A stretch of 64,000 bases of DNA from Paenibacillus apiarius (GCF_017052585.1 NZ_JAFFHZ010000001.1:2228501-2292500), one strand, 5' to 3'; positions 1-9,000 are shown, numbered from the stretch's first letter. Translations and numbers: made by a program. The notes: generated by a model not told the origin, from the letters alone.

Positions 1-701
1 ATCCGATTGACGTAGCGGATGAAGGACTGACCCATATGTTTTTGAAAAAAACTGGACAAGTACGGCACGGACAGGTGCTCCTGCTCCGCCAGGTCGTTCA
101 GATTCAACGGTTTCGTGTAATTTTCCTGAATGTAGTGCGCGATGCGCAGCATCCGCTCCATATGCTTCGGACTGAGCCTTCCGCCGTCCTCCCGCTCCCC
201 CTCCTTGAACTTCCGCAGCAGCAGGTAGACGAGCTCGAACAATAGCGACTTCATCTTCATCTCATATCCATAGCTCTCCTTGCTGTACACCCACATCATT
301 TCGGCAAGCAGCGCCCGGATTTCATTGAATTTCTCCTGTTCGTCCGGCTCGTAGAGGAACGATTTGCAATGGAACGTCACCTGATCGATATCTTCGAAAT
401 GATCCCGGATGAACGAAATCGGAATTTGCAGCGCGAGCAGCAGATTGTCCGCTTCCGATTCGATCGAATGAATTTCATTACTGTTGATGAGCAGCAGATC
501 TTCTTCTCCGAGGCTGTATTTCTTCCGCTGTATGAATACGCTAACATTCCCCTTCAGCACGAAGAGCAGCTCCAAGCTGTCATGCCAATGATCGGGCACG
601 TACTTCGGATTGTGCAGAAAGAGATTGATGTTCAGCTTGGCATCCATCGGGATGCTCTCATAGATATAATCCAATCCGGTCACCTCAACGCCTTCCGGCA
701 C
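1..701 (-). CDS. AraC-family transcriptional regulator, 3' part missing
   Basis: A reading frame runs on the minus strand off the left edge of the window. The first ~90 residues look like an AraC-type cupin sensor domain (VPDHWHDSLELLFVLKG near residue 33, then DLLLINSNEIHS). The frame ends at the window edge inside an AraC helix-turn-helix (YIQENYTKPLNLNDLAEQ, then YLSSFFQKHMGQSF). The start taken is GTG at 701; an in-frame stop lies a few codons upstream. An internal ATG at 647 is the alternative start. The gene diverges from the quinol oxidase operon, so control of that operon is possible but not shown. The ligand cannot be told; such cupin/AraC proteins often sense sugars. Confidence 0.85.
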   Translation of the reverse strand, partial: MPEGVEVTGLDYIYESIPMDAKLNINLFLHNPKYVPDHWHDSLELLFVLKGNVSVFIQRKKYSLGEEDLLLINSNEIHSIESEADNLLLALQIPISFIRDHFEDIDQVTFHCKSFLYEPDEQEKFNEIRALLAEMMWVYSKESYGYEMKMKSLLFELVYLLLRKFKEGEREDGGRLSPKHMERMLRIAHYIQENYTKPLNLNDLAEQEHLSVPYLSSFFQKHMGQSFIRYVNR

Positions 702-1011
702 GACATTTATAACCTATATTATACGCGTCTGCCCAACATCACGAATATGAAATAATTGCCATGTCGTGATACGAACGCACATACCCTAAACCAGGGCCTT
801 TTTTAGTGAAAAAAGTCACATGAAGGCGGTTTAATTGTTACAATATTGCGAAGTGAGAGGCTTGCGGCGCCAATTATGAACAAAATGAAAAGTCGTCGTA
901 AATGAAAGAATTCGCGAGAAAATGAGCTTAATTGAGAGATAAACGTTACGGAACACCCGGGTGGATCTAAAATTTATGGGGATTCATGGCAAATATGGTG
1001 CTCTTTATGTT

Positions 1012-1040
1012 TTGTTTATAAAATAACTTCTCACTAATAT
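1012..1040 (+). promoter_or_regulatory. Sigma-A-type promoter of the qox operon
   Basis: TTGTTT (1012-1017) and TAATAT (1035-1040) are separated by exactly 17 bases and lie about 80 bases before the first oxidase gene. The interval from 702 to 1118 holds no convincing gene; it contains this promoter and a strong ribosome site (GAGAAAGGGG) just before 1119. Confidence 0.7.
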
Positions 1041-1118
1041 AGATGTGATCAAGTTTATACGACATTTGTCATTTTCATAGCTCATCTAAAGCACATCTTA
1101 GAGAGAAAGGGGTACCTT

Positions 1119-2105
1119 ATGAAGAAGAAAGGGTTGTTAGTAAGCTTGTTTGCAGCTCTTCTTGTCCTCTTGACCGGGTGTAACTCTCTAGCAGTTCTGA
1201 ACCCGAAAGGTCCAGTGGCCAAGACACAGTCTGACGTCATTATTTTTTCCATAATTGTTATGGCTGTGGTATTGCTTGTCGTCTACGTCCTGTATATTTA
1301 CATGTTAACGAAGTACCGTGCCTCCAAAGCGGCACCCGATTATGAGCCGCCGCACATGGAGGGCAGCAAATGGCTGGAGATTACATGGACTTTAATTCCG
1401 GTCATCATCGTCATTATTCTGTCCGTGGTGACGGTTCGCAGCACCTATGCGGTTGAGACGACGCCTGCAGGTTATGAGAACGATAAGCCGCTTGTTATTT
1501 ATGCCTCATCCTCGAACTGGAAATGGCATTTCAGCTATCCGGAGGAAGGCATCGAGACGGTCAACTACGTCAACATTCCGACGAACCGTCCAGTAGAATT
1601 CCGCTTGTATTCCTTCGGGCCGATTACGAGCTTCTGGGTGCCTCAGCTGGGTGGTCAGAAGTACGCGATGAGCGATATGGTAACGAAGCTCCGTCTCGTA
1701 GCTGAACACGAAGGATCGTTTGTGGGTAAAAACTCGAACTTCTCGGGTAAAGGCTTCGCCCATATGGAATTCGAAGTGTTGGCAATGCCGCCGGCAGGTT
1801 ATACGAAATGGCTTGATGAAGTGAAACAGACGGCTTCCGAACTAACCGAGCAAGAATTCAATACCTTGCTCGAAACCGATCACGTCGGACGTAAAACATA
1901 CACTTCTACGCACTTGGCATTCAGACCGGCGCCAGAGGGCGAACATGGGGGACATAACCATGGATCTTCCGACGCCGATACCAATGATGGTACGAATACA
2001 GAGATGGATCACTCCAAGATGGACCACTCGACGATGGACCATTCCAACATGGGCCACGACGAGAAGGATAATCAGGAAGCCGATCATTCTCAGCATGGCA
2101 ACTAG
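1119..2105 (+). CDS. qoxA: Menaquinol oxidase (aa3-600 type) subunit II, with His/Met-rich tail
   Basis: Subunit II of a terminal heme-copper oxidase. It is a lipoprotein: a signal peptide ends in the lipobox LLTGC with Cys21. Two membrane helices follow (about 38-65 and 86-107), then a periplasm-facing cupredoxin domain. The opening LAVLNPKGPVAKTQ is typical of QoxA. The Cys-x3-Cys CuA-binding motif of cytochrome c oxidases is absent (the equivalent stretch FWVPQLGGQKYAMSDM has no cysteine), so the electron donor is inferred to be menaquinol. Residues 273-328 form an unusual His/Met/Asp-rich tail with three MDHS units, which resembles copper-binding segments. First gene of qoxABCD; 27 bases separate it from qoxB. 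Confidence 0.93.
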   Translation: MKKKGLLVSLFAALLVLLTGCNSLAVLNPKGPVAKTQSDVIIFSIIVMAVVLLVVYVLYIYMLTKYRASKAAPDYEPPHMEGSKWLEITWTLIPVIIVIILSVVTVRSTYAVETTPAGYENDKPLVIYASSSNWKWHFSYPEEGIETVNYVNIPTNRPVEFRLYSFGPITSFWVPQLGGQKYAMSDMVTKLRLVAEHEGSFVGKNSNFSGKGFAHMEFEVLAMPPAGYTKWLDEVKQTASELTEQEFNTLLETDHVGRKTYTSTHLAFRPAPEGEHGGHNHGSSDADTNDGTNTEMDHSKMDHSTMDHSNMGHDEKDNQEADHSQHGN

Positions 2106-2132
2106 AACGAACCAGAAAGGAGTTCTTTCAGT

Positions 2133-4076
2133 ATGAAATGGGACGAATTTTTCGTTACCGGCGAACCGATGATTTACGGCGCTATGGCCAGTATCGTCCT
2201 CGTGTCGATAGCCATCCTCTTTTGCTTGACCTATTTCAAAAAATGGGGCTATCTGTGGCGTGAATGGCTAACTACCGTCGATCATAAAAAGATCGGGATT
2301 ATGTATATTTTGAGCGCCCTGATCATGCTGTTCCGCGGCGGAGTCGACGCGCTGATGATGCGTACGCAGCTTGCCGGCCCGGACATGAAGTTTTTGGACG
2401 CGCAGCACTACAATGAAGTATTTACGACTCACGGCATCATTATGATTTTGTTTATGGCAATGCCGTTTATTATCGGCTTGATGAACGTCGTCATTCCGCT
2501 CCAAATCGGGGCGCGCGACGTCGCATTCCCGCGCTTGAACGCAGTCAGCTTCTGGCTGTTCTTCTCCGGCGCGATGCTGTTCAACATATCGTTTGTTATC
2601 GGGGGATCTCCCGATGCGGGCTGGACCGCTTACTTCCCGCTTGCAAGCACCGAGTTGAGCCCGACCGTGGGCAATAACTACTACTCCATCGCCTTGCAAA
2701 TAGCCGGGATCGGTACGCTTATGACAGGCGTCAACTTTATCGTGACGATCCTGAAAATGCGCGCGCCTGGCATGACGTTGATGCGTATGCCAATGTTTAC
2801 ATGGTCTGTACTTATCACCTGCGTCATTATTTTATTCGCGTTCCCTGTCTTGACGGTAGCGTTGGCGCTTATGATGTTCGACCGCATGTTCGGCGCCCAG
2901 TTCTTCACGATGGCCAATGGCGGTATGGATATGCTGTGGGCCAACCTGTTCTGGGTATGGGGTCACCCTGAGGTCTATATCGTTATTTTGCCGGCGTTCG
3001 GTATTTACAGCGAAATTATCGCTACCTTCTCACGCAAAAATCTGTACGGCTACAAATCGATGGTCGTCAGTATGGTAGCTATTTCACTCTTGTCCTTCCT
3101 CGTATGGGCGCACCATTTCTATACGATGGGGCATGGCGCCATGGTTAACGGATTCTTCTCCGTCACTACGATGGCAATCGCGGTGCCGACAGGGGTTAAA
3201 ATATTCAACTGGCTCTTCACCCTGCAGAAGGGCAGGATCGAGTTTACGACACCGATGCTGTATTCGCTCGCCTTTATTCCGATCTTTACGATTGGCGGCG
3301 TAACCGGCGTTATGCTCGCGATGGCGAGCGCAGACTATCAATATCATAATACGATGTTCCTGGTCGCTCACTTCCACTATGTGCTGATTCCGGGTACCGT
3401 CTTCGCGGTAATCGCCGGGATGTACTATTGGTTCCCGAAACTGTTCGGCTTCCGGCTCAACGAGCGGCTTGGCAAGATCAGCTTCTGGATTATCGCAATC
3501 AGCTTCAACGTGACGTTCTTGCCATTGTTCTTCTTGGGACTGAAAGGCATGACGCGCCGTATGTACACGTATTCCGAGAGCACCGGCTTCGGACCGCTGA
3601 ACCTAATCGCTACGATAGGATCAGCTGCTCTGGCTATCGGATTCGCCATTCTCGTATACAATATTTACTGGAGCTTCCGCTACCAGCCAAGAGATACGAC
3701 AAGCGACCCTTGGGATGCGCGTACGCTTGAATGGGCAACGCACAGCCCGGTTCCGGAATATAACTTTGCCATTACGCCTAACGTAAAAAGCCTGGATGCA
3801 TTCTGGTTCTGGAAGAAGAACAAGCAGCCATTGTTCGAAGACAAGATCGAAGAGATTCATATGCCTAACAATAACGGACAGCCGTTCGTGCTTGGCATTA
3901 TTTTCTTCTTTTTCGGATTCTTCATGGTATTCAGTTGGTGGACTCCGGCTATCATAGCAGGCATTGCGATTCTGATTATGCTCGCCGTGCGTTCCTTCGA
4001 ACGCGATCATGGCCGCCATATACCGGTGAAGGAAATTAACAAGACGGAACAACAATTGCGGGGTGATAAAGCATGA
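2133..4076 (+). CDS. qoxB: Menaquinol oxidase subunit I (heme-copper catalytic subunit)
   Basis: Catalytic subunit holding the low-spin heme and the heme/CuB centre; it reduces oxygen to water and pumps protons. The 647 residues match the usual QoxB length. Visible signatures are the WVWGHPEVYIVILPAFG block (CuB histidine and the His-Tyr cross-link), the AHHFYTMG pair of CuB histidines, and VAHFHYVLIPG carrying heme ligands. At least twelve hydrophobic segments can be seen. A clear AGAAAGGAG ribosome site precedes the ATG. The 3' end overlaps qoxC by 4 bases, so the subunits are probably translationally coupled. Confidence 0.96.
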   Translation: MKWDEFFVTGEPMIYGAMASIVLVSIAILFCLTYFKKWGYLWREWLTTVDHKKIGIMYILSALIMLFRGGVDALMMRTQLAGPDMKFLDAQHYNEVFTTHGIIMILFMAMPFIIGLMNVVIPLQIGARDVAFPRLNAVSFWLFFSGAMLFNISFVIGGSPDAGWTAYFPLASTELSPTVGNNYYSIALQIAGIGTLMTGVNFIVTILKMRAPGMTLMRMPMFTWSVLITCVIILFAFPVLTVALALMMFDRMFGAQFFTMANGGMDMLWANLFWVWGHPEVYIVILPAFGIYSEIIATFSRKNLYGYKSMVVSMVAISLLSFLVWAHHFYTMGHGAMVNGFFSVTTMAIAVPTGVKIFNWLFTLQKGRIEFTTPMLYSLAFIPIFTIGGVTGVMLAMASADYQYHNTMFLVAHFHYVLIPGTVFAVIAGMYYWFPKLFGFRLNERLGKISFWIIAISFNVTFLPLFFLGLKGMTRRMYTYSESTGFGPLNLIATIGSAALAIGFAILVYNIYWSFRYQPRDTTSDPWDARTLEWATHSPVPEYNFAITPNVKSLDAFWFWKKNKQPLFEDKIEEIHMPNNNGQPFVLGIIFFFFGFFMVFSWWTPAIIAGIAILIMLAVRSFERDHGRHIPVKEINKTEQQLRGDKA

Positions 4077-4669
4077 AGATCGATAACACGCTGCCGCTAG
4101 AATACCAGACGGAAGAGAACAGCAACCGTATATTTGGCTTCTGGTTGTTCCTCGGTGCGGAGATTGTGCTCTTCTCTACACTCTTTGCCGTCTACTTAAC
4201 ACTATGGACTCGTTCGGGCAACGGCCCGACGGCTCAAGAAATATTTCAGATTAAACCAGTACTGCTGGAAACGTTCCTGCTCCTGACGAGCAGCTTCACC
4301 TGCGGTCTCGCGATCCACAGCATGCGTCTCAGCCTGAAGAAGCCGGCATTGATCTTCTTCGCCATTACGTTGCTGCTCGGTCTCGGGTTCCTGGGCATCG
4401 AGATCTATGAATTCGTCACTTATGTGCATGAAGGCGCGACGCTGCAGACATCTGCATTCCTGTCCAGCTTGTTCGTCCTGCTGGGCACGCACGGTGCGCA
4501 CGTAACGCTCGGTCTCCTCTGGGGATCAGGCCTGATGATTCAAATTAAGCGTGAAGGCTTCACGCGGGATACGGCGAATAAATCGTTCATCTTCTCGCTG
4601 TACTGGCACTTCTTGGACGTTGTCTGGATCTTTATCTTCAGCTTTGTATACTTGAAAGGATTGATGTGA
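4073..4669 (+). CDS. qoxC: Menaquinol oxidase subunit III
   Basis: A membrane protein of 198 residues with five hydrophobic helices and the subunit III signatures FGFWLFLGAEIVLFSTLFAVY near the N-terminus and GTHGAHVTLGLLWG near residue 137. It belongs to the heme-copper oxidase subunit III family (QoxC/CyoC) and has no cofactor of its own; family knowledge assigns it a role in stability and proton uptake. Its ATG overlaps the end of qoxB by 4 bases, and its stop is one base before qoxD. Confidence 0.95.
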   Translation: MKIDNTLPLEYQTEENSNRIFGFWLFLGAEIVLFSTLFAVYLTLWTRSGNGPTAQEIFQIKPVLLETFLLLTSSFTCGLAIHSMRLSLKKPALIFFAITLLLGLGFLGIEIYEFVTYVHEGATLQTSAFLSSLFVLLGTHGAHVTLGLLWGSGLMIQIKREGFTRDTANKSFIFSLYWHFLDVVWIFIFSFVYLKGLM

Positions 4670-4670
4670 C

Positions 4671-4958
4671 ATGAAACAACTATTCCCGATACGTCATGTG
4701 ATGGGATATGTCTTTTCTCTCATCCTTTCCTTGGTTGCGCTAGCCGTCATTGTCTGGGATATGTCGTTCGCAACAGGCCTTACGATCCTGCTCATCTGTG
4801 CAGCGATTCAAGCAGGCGTGCAGTTGATTTTGTTCATGCATATTGACGAGGACAAATCCAATAAGGCCTCGAACTACACGAATATCGCGTATGCGCTGTT
4901 CGTAGGTCTAGTAACGGTGTTCGGTACGCTGTTCACGATGATCTGGGGTTACTTGTAG
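4671..4958 (+). CDS. qoxD: Menaquinol oxidase subunit IV
   Basis: A small membrane protein of 95 residues with three hydrophobic helices and the subunit IV block AAIQAGVQLILFMHI. It is the last cistron of the oxidase operon, starts one base after qoxC, and is followed by a strong terminator at 4983. It is somewhat shorter than the Bacillus subtilis subunit (about 124 residues), mainly at the C-terminus. Cytochrome o/quinol oxidase subunit IV is an assembly factor rather than a catalytic chain. Confidence 0.92.
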   Translation: MKQLFPIRHVMGYVFSLILSLVALAVIVWDMSFATGLTILLICAAIQAGVQLILFMHIDEDKSNKASNYTNIAYALFVGLVTVFGTLFTMIWGYL

Positions 4959-4982
4959 GAGAACAAACAGTTAGTGCATTAG

Positions 4983-5027
4983 AAAGGCTATCCATGAAGT
5001 CCATAACTTCAGGATAGCCTTTTTTTT
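4983..5027 (+). terminator. Rho-independent terminator of qoxABCD
   Basis: AAAGGCTATCC and TGAAGT pair with ACTTCA and GGATAGCCTTT around a 5-base loop with a single bulged A. A run of T follows, 25 bases after the qoxD stop. Confidence 0.92.
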
Positions 5028-5146
5028 GCATTATTCGGCTTACCTCCGCATCCGAAGCTAGAAGAAAAGCAGGGCTGAAGGATATGCCCGATTCCACTTT
5101 TTCTCATGCTGAATTGGATTTGGTGCAATGGAACAGAACGTATATC

Positions 5147-6151
5147 TCATTGTGTCAGCTGAAACGCTTCTGCCAACAGACGGTAGGAGGTCAGTCTTGC
5201 TTCGAAATCGTGCATAATGGTTACGATCATGAGCTCATCCGTGTTGTATTGCTCGCTGTACCGGAGCAGCTCTTGCTTCACCCGCTCAGGGCTCCCGACA
5301 ACCATTCGCTTGCGATTTTCTTGAATGCGGCTCAAGTCGAATGGCGTGTAAGGATAAGCGGCAGCCGTCTCTACGGAAGGAACGCCCGGCCGCTGGATGC
5401 CCCGCTCCAGGAACAGAAAGGTCAGATCCAGACTGGAAGCCAATCGCTCCGCTTCTTCATCGGTTTCGGCGCAGACAACAAATACGGCGAGTATGGAGTG
5501 CGGACGTTCCCCTGCCGCAGATGGCTGGAAATGCTGCTGATACCAGCGCATCGCTTCCGCTCCCCCATAGCTGTTAATGAAATGGGCATACGCGAATGCC
5601 GTACCCAGTTGGGCTGCGATTCTGGCACTTTCGCCGCTCGACCCGAGCAGCCACATTTCCGGAGCCGTCGAAATGATTGGCGTGGCCTGGAGTCCACTAT
5701 GACGGTGATTATCAGGCAGCGTATCATGCAAATAGTGCATCAGATCGGTTACCTGCTCCGGATAGCGATCGACCGACGCCCGCCCATCCATCAAAGCTCG
5801 GGTCGCCAGCGGCATGCCGCCGGGTGCCCTCCCCAGTCCCACATCAATCCGGTTCGGATACAAGGCTTCGAGCAGACGGAAGTTCTCCGCGACTTTATAA
5901 GCACTGTAATGGGGCAGCATGACTCCGCCTGAACCGACACGAATACGGGCGGTTACGGCCGCCAAATGCGATATCAGCACCTCCGGGCTTGAACCTGCGA
6001 GGTTAGAAGCAAAATGGTGCTCCGAGACCCAAAAGCGGTGGTAGCCCAGCCGTTCCGCTTCTTGCGCGAGCCGGGCCGTCTCGCCCAGTGTATCGGCCGC
6101 CGTGCTGCCTTCAGGTATCGGCGATTGGTCCAATATGCTAAGTTGAATCAT
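5147..6151 (-). CDS. LLM-class flavin-dependent oxidoreductase (luciferase-like)
   Basis: 334 residues with the bacterial luciferase-like TIM-barrel pattern: the opening LSILDQSPIPEG, FWVSEHH near residue 44, then GSGGVMLPHYSAYKVAE and LGRAPGG. It belongs to the MsnO8-like group of monooxygenases, which use reduced FMN supplied by a partner reductase; the substrate is unknown. The start lies 3 bases after the stop of the nitroreductase gene upstream, so the two form a tight operon in which the nitroreductase could supply reduced flavin (inference). The call at family level is firm. Confidence 0.9.
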   Translation of the reverse strand: MIQLSILDQSPIPEGSTAADTLGETARLAQEAERLGYHRFWVSEHHFASNLAGSSPEVLISHLAAVTARIRVGSGGVMLPHYSAYKVAENFRLLEALYPNRIDVGLGRAPGGMPLATRALMDGRASVDRYPEQVTDLMHYLHDTLPDNHRHSGLQATPIISTAPEMWLLGSSGESARIAAQLGTAFAYAHFINSYGGAEAMRWYQQHFQPSAAGERPHSILAVFVVCAETDEEAERLASSLDLTFLFLERGIQRPGVPSVETAAAYPYTPFDLSRIQENRKRMVVGSPERVKQELLRYSEQYNTDELMIVTIMHDFEARLTSYRLLAEAFQLTQ

Positions 6152-6154
6152 ACC

Positions 6155-6808
6155 TCACTCCCCTTCGGTCATCTTATTCCAGAACGTCACGTCATTCACG
6201 GCCAATCTCGGCGAGGAATGCGCCGGTTCGGAGGCTTTGCCTACAGGCAATAACATCACGGGGATATAACGCTCCGAGATTCCGAAAGCCTCCTTGAACT
6301 GCTCTGGATGAAATCCGCCCATTGGCACGGTATCATATCCCTTAGCTTTGGCAATTAGCATCAATTGCATCGCAATTAATCCGCCATCGATGAGTACAAT
6401 ATTTTTAATCTTCTCCGCACTCATGCTTGCATAGCCATTTGTAATTCGGGTTATGAACGATTGTTTCAATTCTTCATCCATGTAGCCTGATGCAACCGCT
6501 TGTTCATAGATGCGCTCCGCCTGCTTGTAGCCCTCCAGATCCCCCAATATGGCGATGACGGCTGACGCATCGACAACCTGCTGTTGATGATTGGCGATTG
6601 GAAGCAGCTTCTCCTTCAATGCTTGGTCGGTAATGACAAGGAACCGCCAAGGCTGAAGATTCGCGCTGGAGGGAGCAAGCGTGGCTTCCTTCAGCATGTC
6701 TTGCAGATCCGCCTGCGATATGGTTACGGTTGGGTCATAATGACGCACCGAATGCCGATCACGCAGCACCTTAAAAAAATCTTGCGCTTGTTCTACTTTT
6801 GTCTCCAT
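6155..6808 (-). CDS. Nitroreductase family protein
   Basis: An FMN-binding nitroreductase fold of about 217 residues. The N-terminal HSVRHYDPTVTIS and APSSANLQPWRFLVI motifs carry the flavin-contacting arginine and serine/asparagine residues, and GYDTVPMGGFHPEQF is the conserved C-terminal block. ATG 6808 is chosen because GGAGG sits 9 bases upstream; a TTG three codons earlier directly abuts the GGAGG. It is likely a NAD(P)H-dependent reductase of quinones or nitro compounds. It is co-transcribed with the luciferase-like monooxygenase. Inverted ACTGTG/CACAGT repeats upstream suggest control by the neighbouring Rrf2 regulator. Confidence 0.9.
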   Translation of the reverse strand: METKVEQAQDFFKVLRDRHSVRHYDPTVTISQADLQDMLKEATLAPSSANLQPWRFLVITDQALKEKLLPIANHQQQVVDASAVIAILGDLEGYKQAERIYEQAVASGYMDEELKQSFITRITNGYASMSAEKIKNIVLIDGGLIAMQLMLIAKAKGYDTVPMGGFHPEQFKEAFGISERYIPVMLLPVGKASEPAHSSPRLAVNDVTFWNKMTEGE

Positions 6809-6862
6809 CCCATCCAACCTCCGTTATTGTGTGAATTGAAGTATAAAAATTGCAAACATGAT

Positions 6863-6979
6863 ACTGTGCTAAATATTACACAGTTAGCAATAAAAAAATA
6901 GCTTTTCTTGTTAGCTTAACACACCATATATGACATTACTATGCGCGAATGTTCACAGTTAGCGCCGCTTAACTGTGAA
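6863..6979. promoter_or_regulatory. Inverted ACTGTG/CACAGT repeats, candidate Rrf2 operators
   Basis: ACTGTG (6863-6868) and CACAGT (6879-6884) form an inverted repeat. TTCACAGTTA (6952-6961) and TAACTGTGAA (6970-6979) form a longer perfect one. A third, ACAGTAACTGT, lies at 7546-7556 upstream of the Rrf2 gene. The same core on both sides of a regulator and before its likely target operon suggests autoregulation and target control. Confidence 0.55.
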
Positions 6980-7029
6980 ACGATATGCACAGTATAATCC
7001 TCATCCCGACCGTTGTCAATCATCACTTC

Positions 7030-7467
7030 CTAAACTAAGGAATGATCCGCCAGGTCGGCAATGGTGTACTTCTGCAGCACGGCAAGCACGCTTTGATCCA
7101 ACTCCGCCATCATTTCGGAAAATGCGGCTTTCATGCAAAGGCCAAACGGATGGTCACCCGTCGATTCGAGCAAGCTGGTATGGAACGATTCGTCCTTCTG
7201 GAGAGCCATAAGGATGTCGGCGCATGTAATAAGCTCCGGCGCTCTCTTCAGCCGGTATCCGCCGTCGCGCCCTTCTCGAGTCTCCAATATATTCTCTTGA
7301 GCCAGCTTAGCGAGAATTCGCCGAATCAAGGTCGCTTCCGATTGAAGATGCTCGGCGATGTCCCCGCTGGGACACCGATTCGGACATTGGGATATTACCG
7401 TTAACGCCTGTAGTGCCAATCCAAACGATTTAGAGTGGAGATGACAGGTGTATTTTTCTTTTTTCAA
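7030..7467 (-). CDS. Rrf2-family transcriptional regulator
   Basis: 145 residues. The N-terminal winged helix resembles Rrf2 proteins (FGLALQALTVISQ, then SGDIAEHLQSEATLIRRILAKLAQENILETREGRDGGYRL), and the block FGLCMKAAFSEMMAELDQSVL is the usual C-terminal dimer helix. Several cysteines are present (CHLH, CPNRC, ITCADI, GLCM), so redox sensing is possible, but the iron-sulfur spacing of IscR is not seen. Palindromes with the same ACAGT core occur before this gene (7546) and before the nitroreductase operon (6863, 6952), which suggests it controls both. It diverges from the SDR gene at 7620. Confidence 0.9.
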   Translation of the reverse strand: MKKEKYTCHLHSKSFGLALQALTVISQCPNRCPSGDIAEHLQSEATLIRRILAKLAQENILETREGRDGGYRLKRAPELITCADILMALQKDESFHTSLLESTGDHPFGLCMKAAFSEMMAELDQSVLAVLQKYTIADLADHSLV

Positions 7468-7619
7468 TGCTGGTCACTTCCCTCTGGTCACATACTCTGT
7501 GTGCATTGTAGCAAAACCGCGTGTTTTAATCAACACGGCGCAAACACAGTAACTGTAGCACGTCGGGCTCTTCCCGAATACGGTATTTTAGGCGAATATC
7601 ATGAGTTGGAGGTTACGAA

Positions 7620-8525
7620 ATGAATCCATATCCGATGTATCCCTATTACGGGAAGGAGATGAAATGCGAGGAGAAACCGCTTTCCTTCCCGCCGCAGCAT
7701 CAAGACCAGCAGCCAGGGTTGGAATATGTCATGTCCCCAAGGCCGATATATGACAATCCTGCATATGCCGGCAGTTGCAAGCTGCAGGACCGCGTGGCTC
7801 TCATCACAGGAGGAGACAGCGGCATCGGCCGCGCAACGGCGGTGGCGTTCGCCAAGGAGGGGGCGGATGTGGCGTTCGCCTATTTATATGAAGAACAGGA
7901 TGCGTTGGAAACGCGAACGCGCATCGAGCAATTGGGCAGACGATGCTTGCCGCTTCGTGCCGATCTGCGCACCAAGGCAGCCTGCGCCGCCATCGTCGAA
8001 CAGACGCTGCGCCGCTTCGGCAAGCTTGATGTGCTGGTCAACAACATCGGCGTCCAATATCCGCAGCATAGCTTGCTGGACATTACGGAGCAGCAGCTGG
8101 AGCAGACGTTCCGCACCAACATCTTCTCCTTCTTCTTCGTCACGCAAGCCGCACTGCCTTGCCTGCGTCCGGGGAGCTCGATTATCAACACGGCCTCGGT
8201 TACCGCCTACCGCGGAGAGAAGACATTGATCGACTACTCCAGCACCAAAGGAGCTGTCGTCTCGTTCACCCGCTCGTTGGCGCTATCCGTGGTCGATCAA
8301 GGCATACGGGTCAATGCGGTTGCTCCGGGACCAACCTGGACGCCGCTCATTCCGTCCAGCTACTCCGCCGAGCGCGTGGCCACCTTCGGCACGGATACGC
8401 CGATGCATCGGGCCGGCCAGCCATTTGAGCTCGCTCCGGCTTACGTATATCTCGCCAGCGACGATTCCCGCTACGTGACGGGCGAGACGATGCATGTCAA
8501 TGGCGGAAGCTTCATCACCTCATGA
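7620..8525 (+). CDS. SDR-family NAD(P)-dependent oxidoreductase, GSP39-like
   Basis: A short-chain dehydrogenase of 301 residues. It has the long N-terminal extension seen in the YdaD/GSP39 general stress group (FPPQHQDQQPGLEYVMSPRP), the Rossmann motif TGGDSGIGRA, NNIGVQYP, and the catalytic Ser/Tyr/Lys set with Tyr and Lys in YSSTKGA. The end VTGETMHVNGGSFIT is the classical C-terminal signature. The substrate is unknown. The gene is apparently monocistronic and starts 152 bases from the divergent Rrf2 gene. Confidence 0.92.
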   Translation: MNPYPMYPYYGKEMKCEEKPLSFPPQHQDQQPGLEYVMSPRPIYDNPAYAGSCKLQDRVALITGGDSGIGRATAVAFAKEGADVAFAYLYEEQDALETRTRIEQLGRRCLPLRADLRTKAACAAIVEQTLRRFGKLDVLVNNIGVQYPQHSLLDITEQQLEQTFRTNIFSFFFVTQAALPCLRPGSSIINTASVTAYRGEKTLIDYSSTKGAVVSFTRSLALSVVDQGIRVNAVAPGPTWTPLIPSSYSAERVATFGTDTPMHRAGQPFELAPAYVYLASDDSRYVTGETMHVNGGSFITS

Positions 8526-8553
8526 AGCATGAAAATCACCTGTTCGCCGCCCA

Positions 8554-8982
8554 TCATGCCGCCCGTCTTCGCAGCAATTGATAGACGACCTCCGAGAACA
8601 CAAGCCCGATCGCAATGGCGCCCGATATCATGGATGCCTTGAAGGCAAGCGGGATCGCGATCGCGTATTCATTTTCAACCATGTTCCGCATCGCATCATA
8701 CGCCATGCCGCCCGGCACAAGCGGGATAATGCCGGACACGTTAAACACGATAATCGGCGTTCTGTAAATCTTGGCGAACAGGTGGCTGATCATTGCCACC
8801 GCGAACGAAGCAACCAAGCTTGCCGGAATCGGGTCAACGTCATTCAGAATGAATGATAAATAGACGACCCACCCGGTCATCCCGACGGATCCGCACTTTA
8901 TCAACGTTTTTTTCGGAACGTTGAAAATGATGCCGAAGGCGGCGGAAGCGATGAAGCTGGTGATAAGCTGCTCAATGAGCAT
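8554..8982 (-). CDS. Threonine/serine exporter, C-terminal-type subunit (YjjB-like)
   Basis: A membrane protein of 142 residues with about four hydrophobic helices and motifs of the small ThrE half (TGWVVYLSFILND, then PIIVFNVSGIIPLVPGGMAY). In many Firmicutes the ThrE exporter is split in two; the larger half is encoded 18 bases upstream and transcribed first. Together they probably export threonine or serine or a related small solute; this is family inference. Confidence 0.88.
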   Translation of the reverse strand: MLIEQLITSFIASAAFGIIFNVPKKTLIKCGSVGMTGWVVYLSFILNDVDPIPASLVASFAVAMISHLFAKIYRTPIIVFNVSGIIPLVPGGMAYDAMRNMVENEYAIAIPLAFKASMISGAIAIGLVFSEVVYQLLRRRAA

Positions 8983-9000
8983 AGACTTCCCCCTCCTGTT

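Noticed and set aside
5084-5932. Long plus-strand ORF of 282 codons opposite the luciferase-like gene
   Set aside because: It is antisense to a clearly conserved oxidoreductase, has no family features and no ribosome site.
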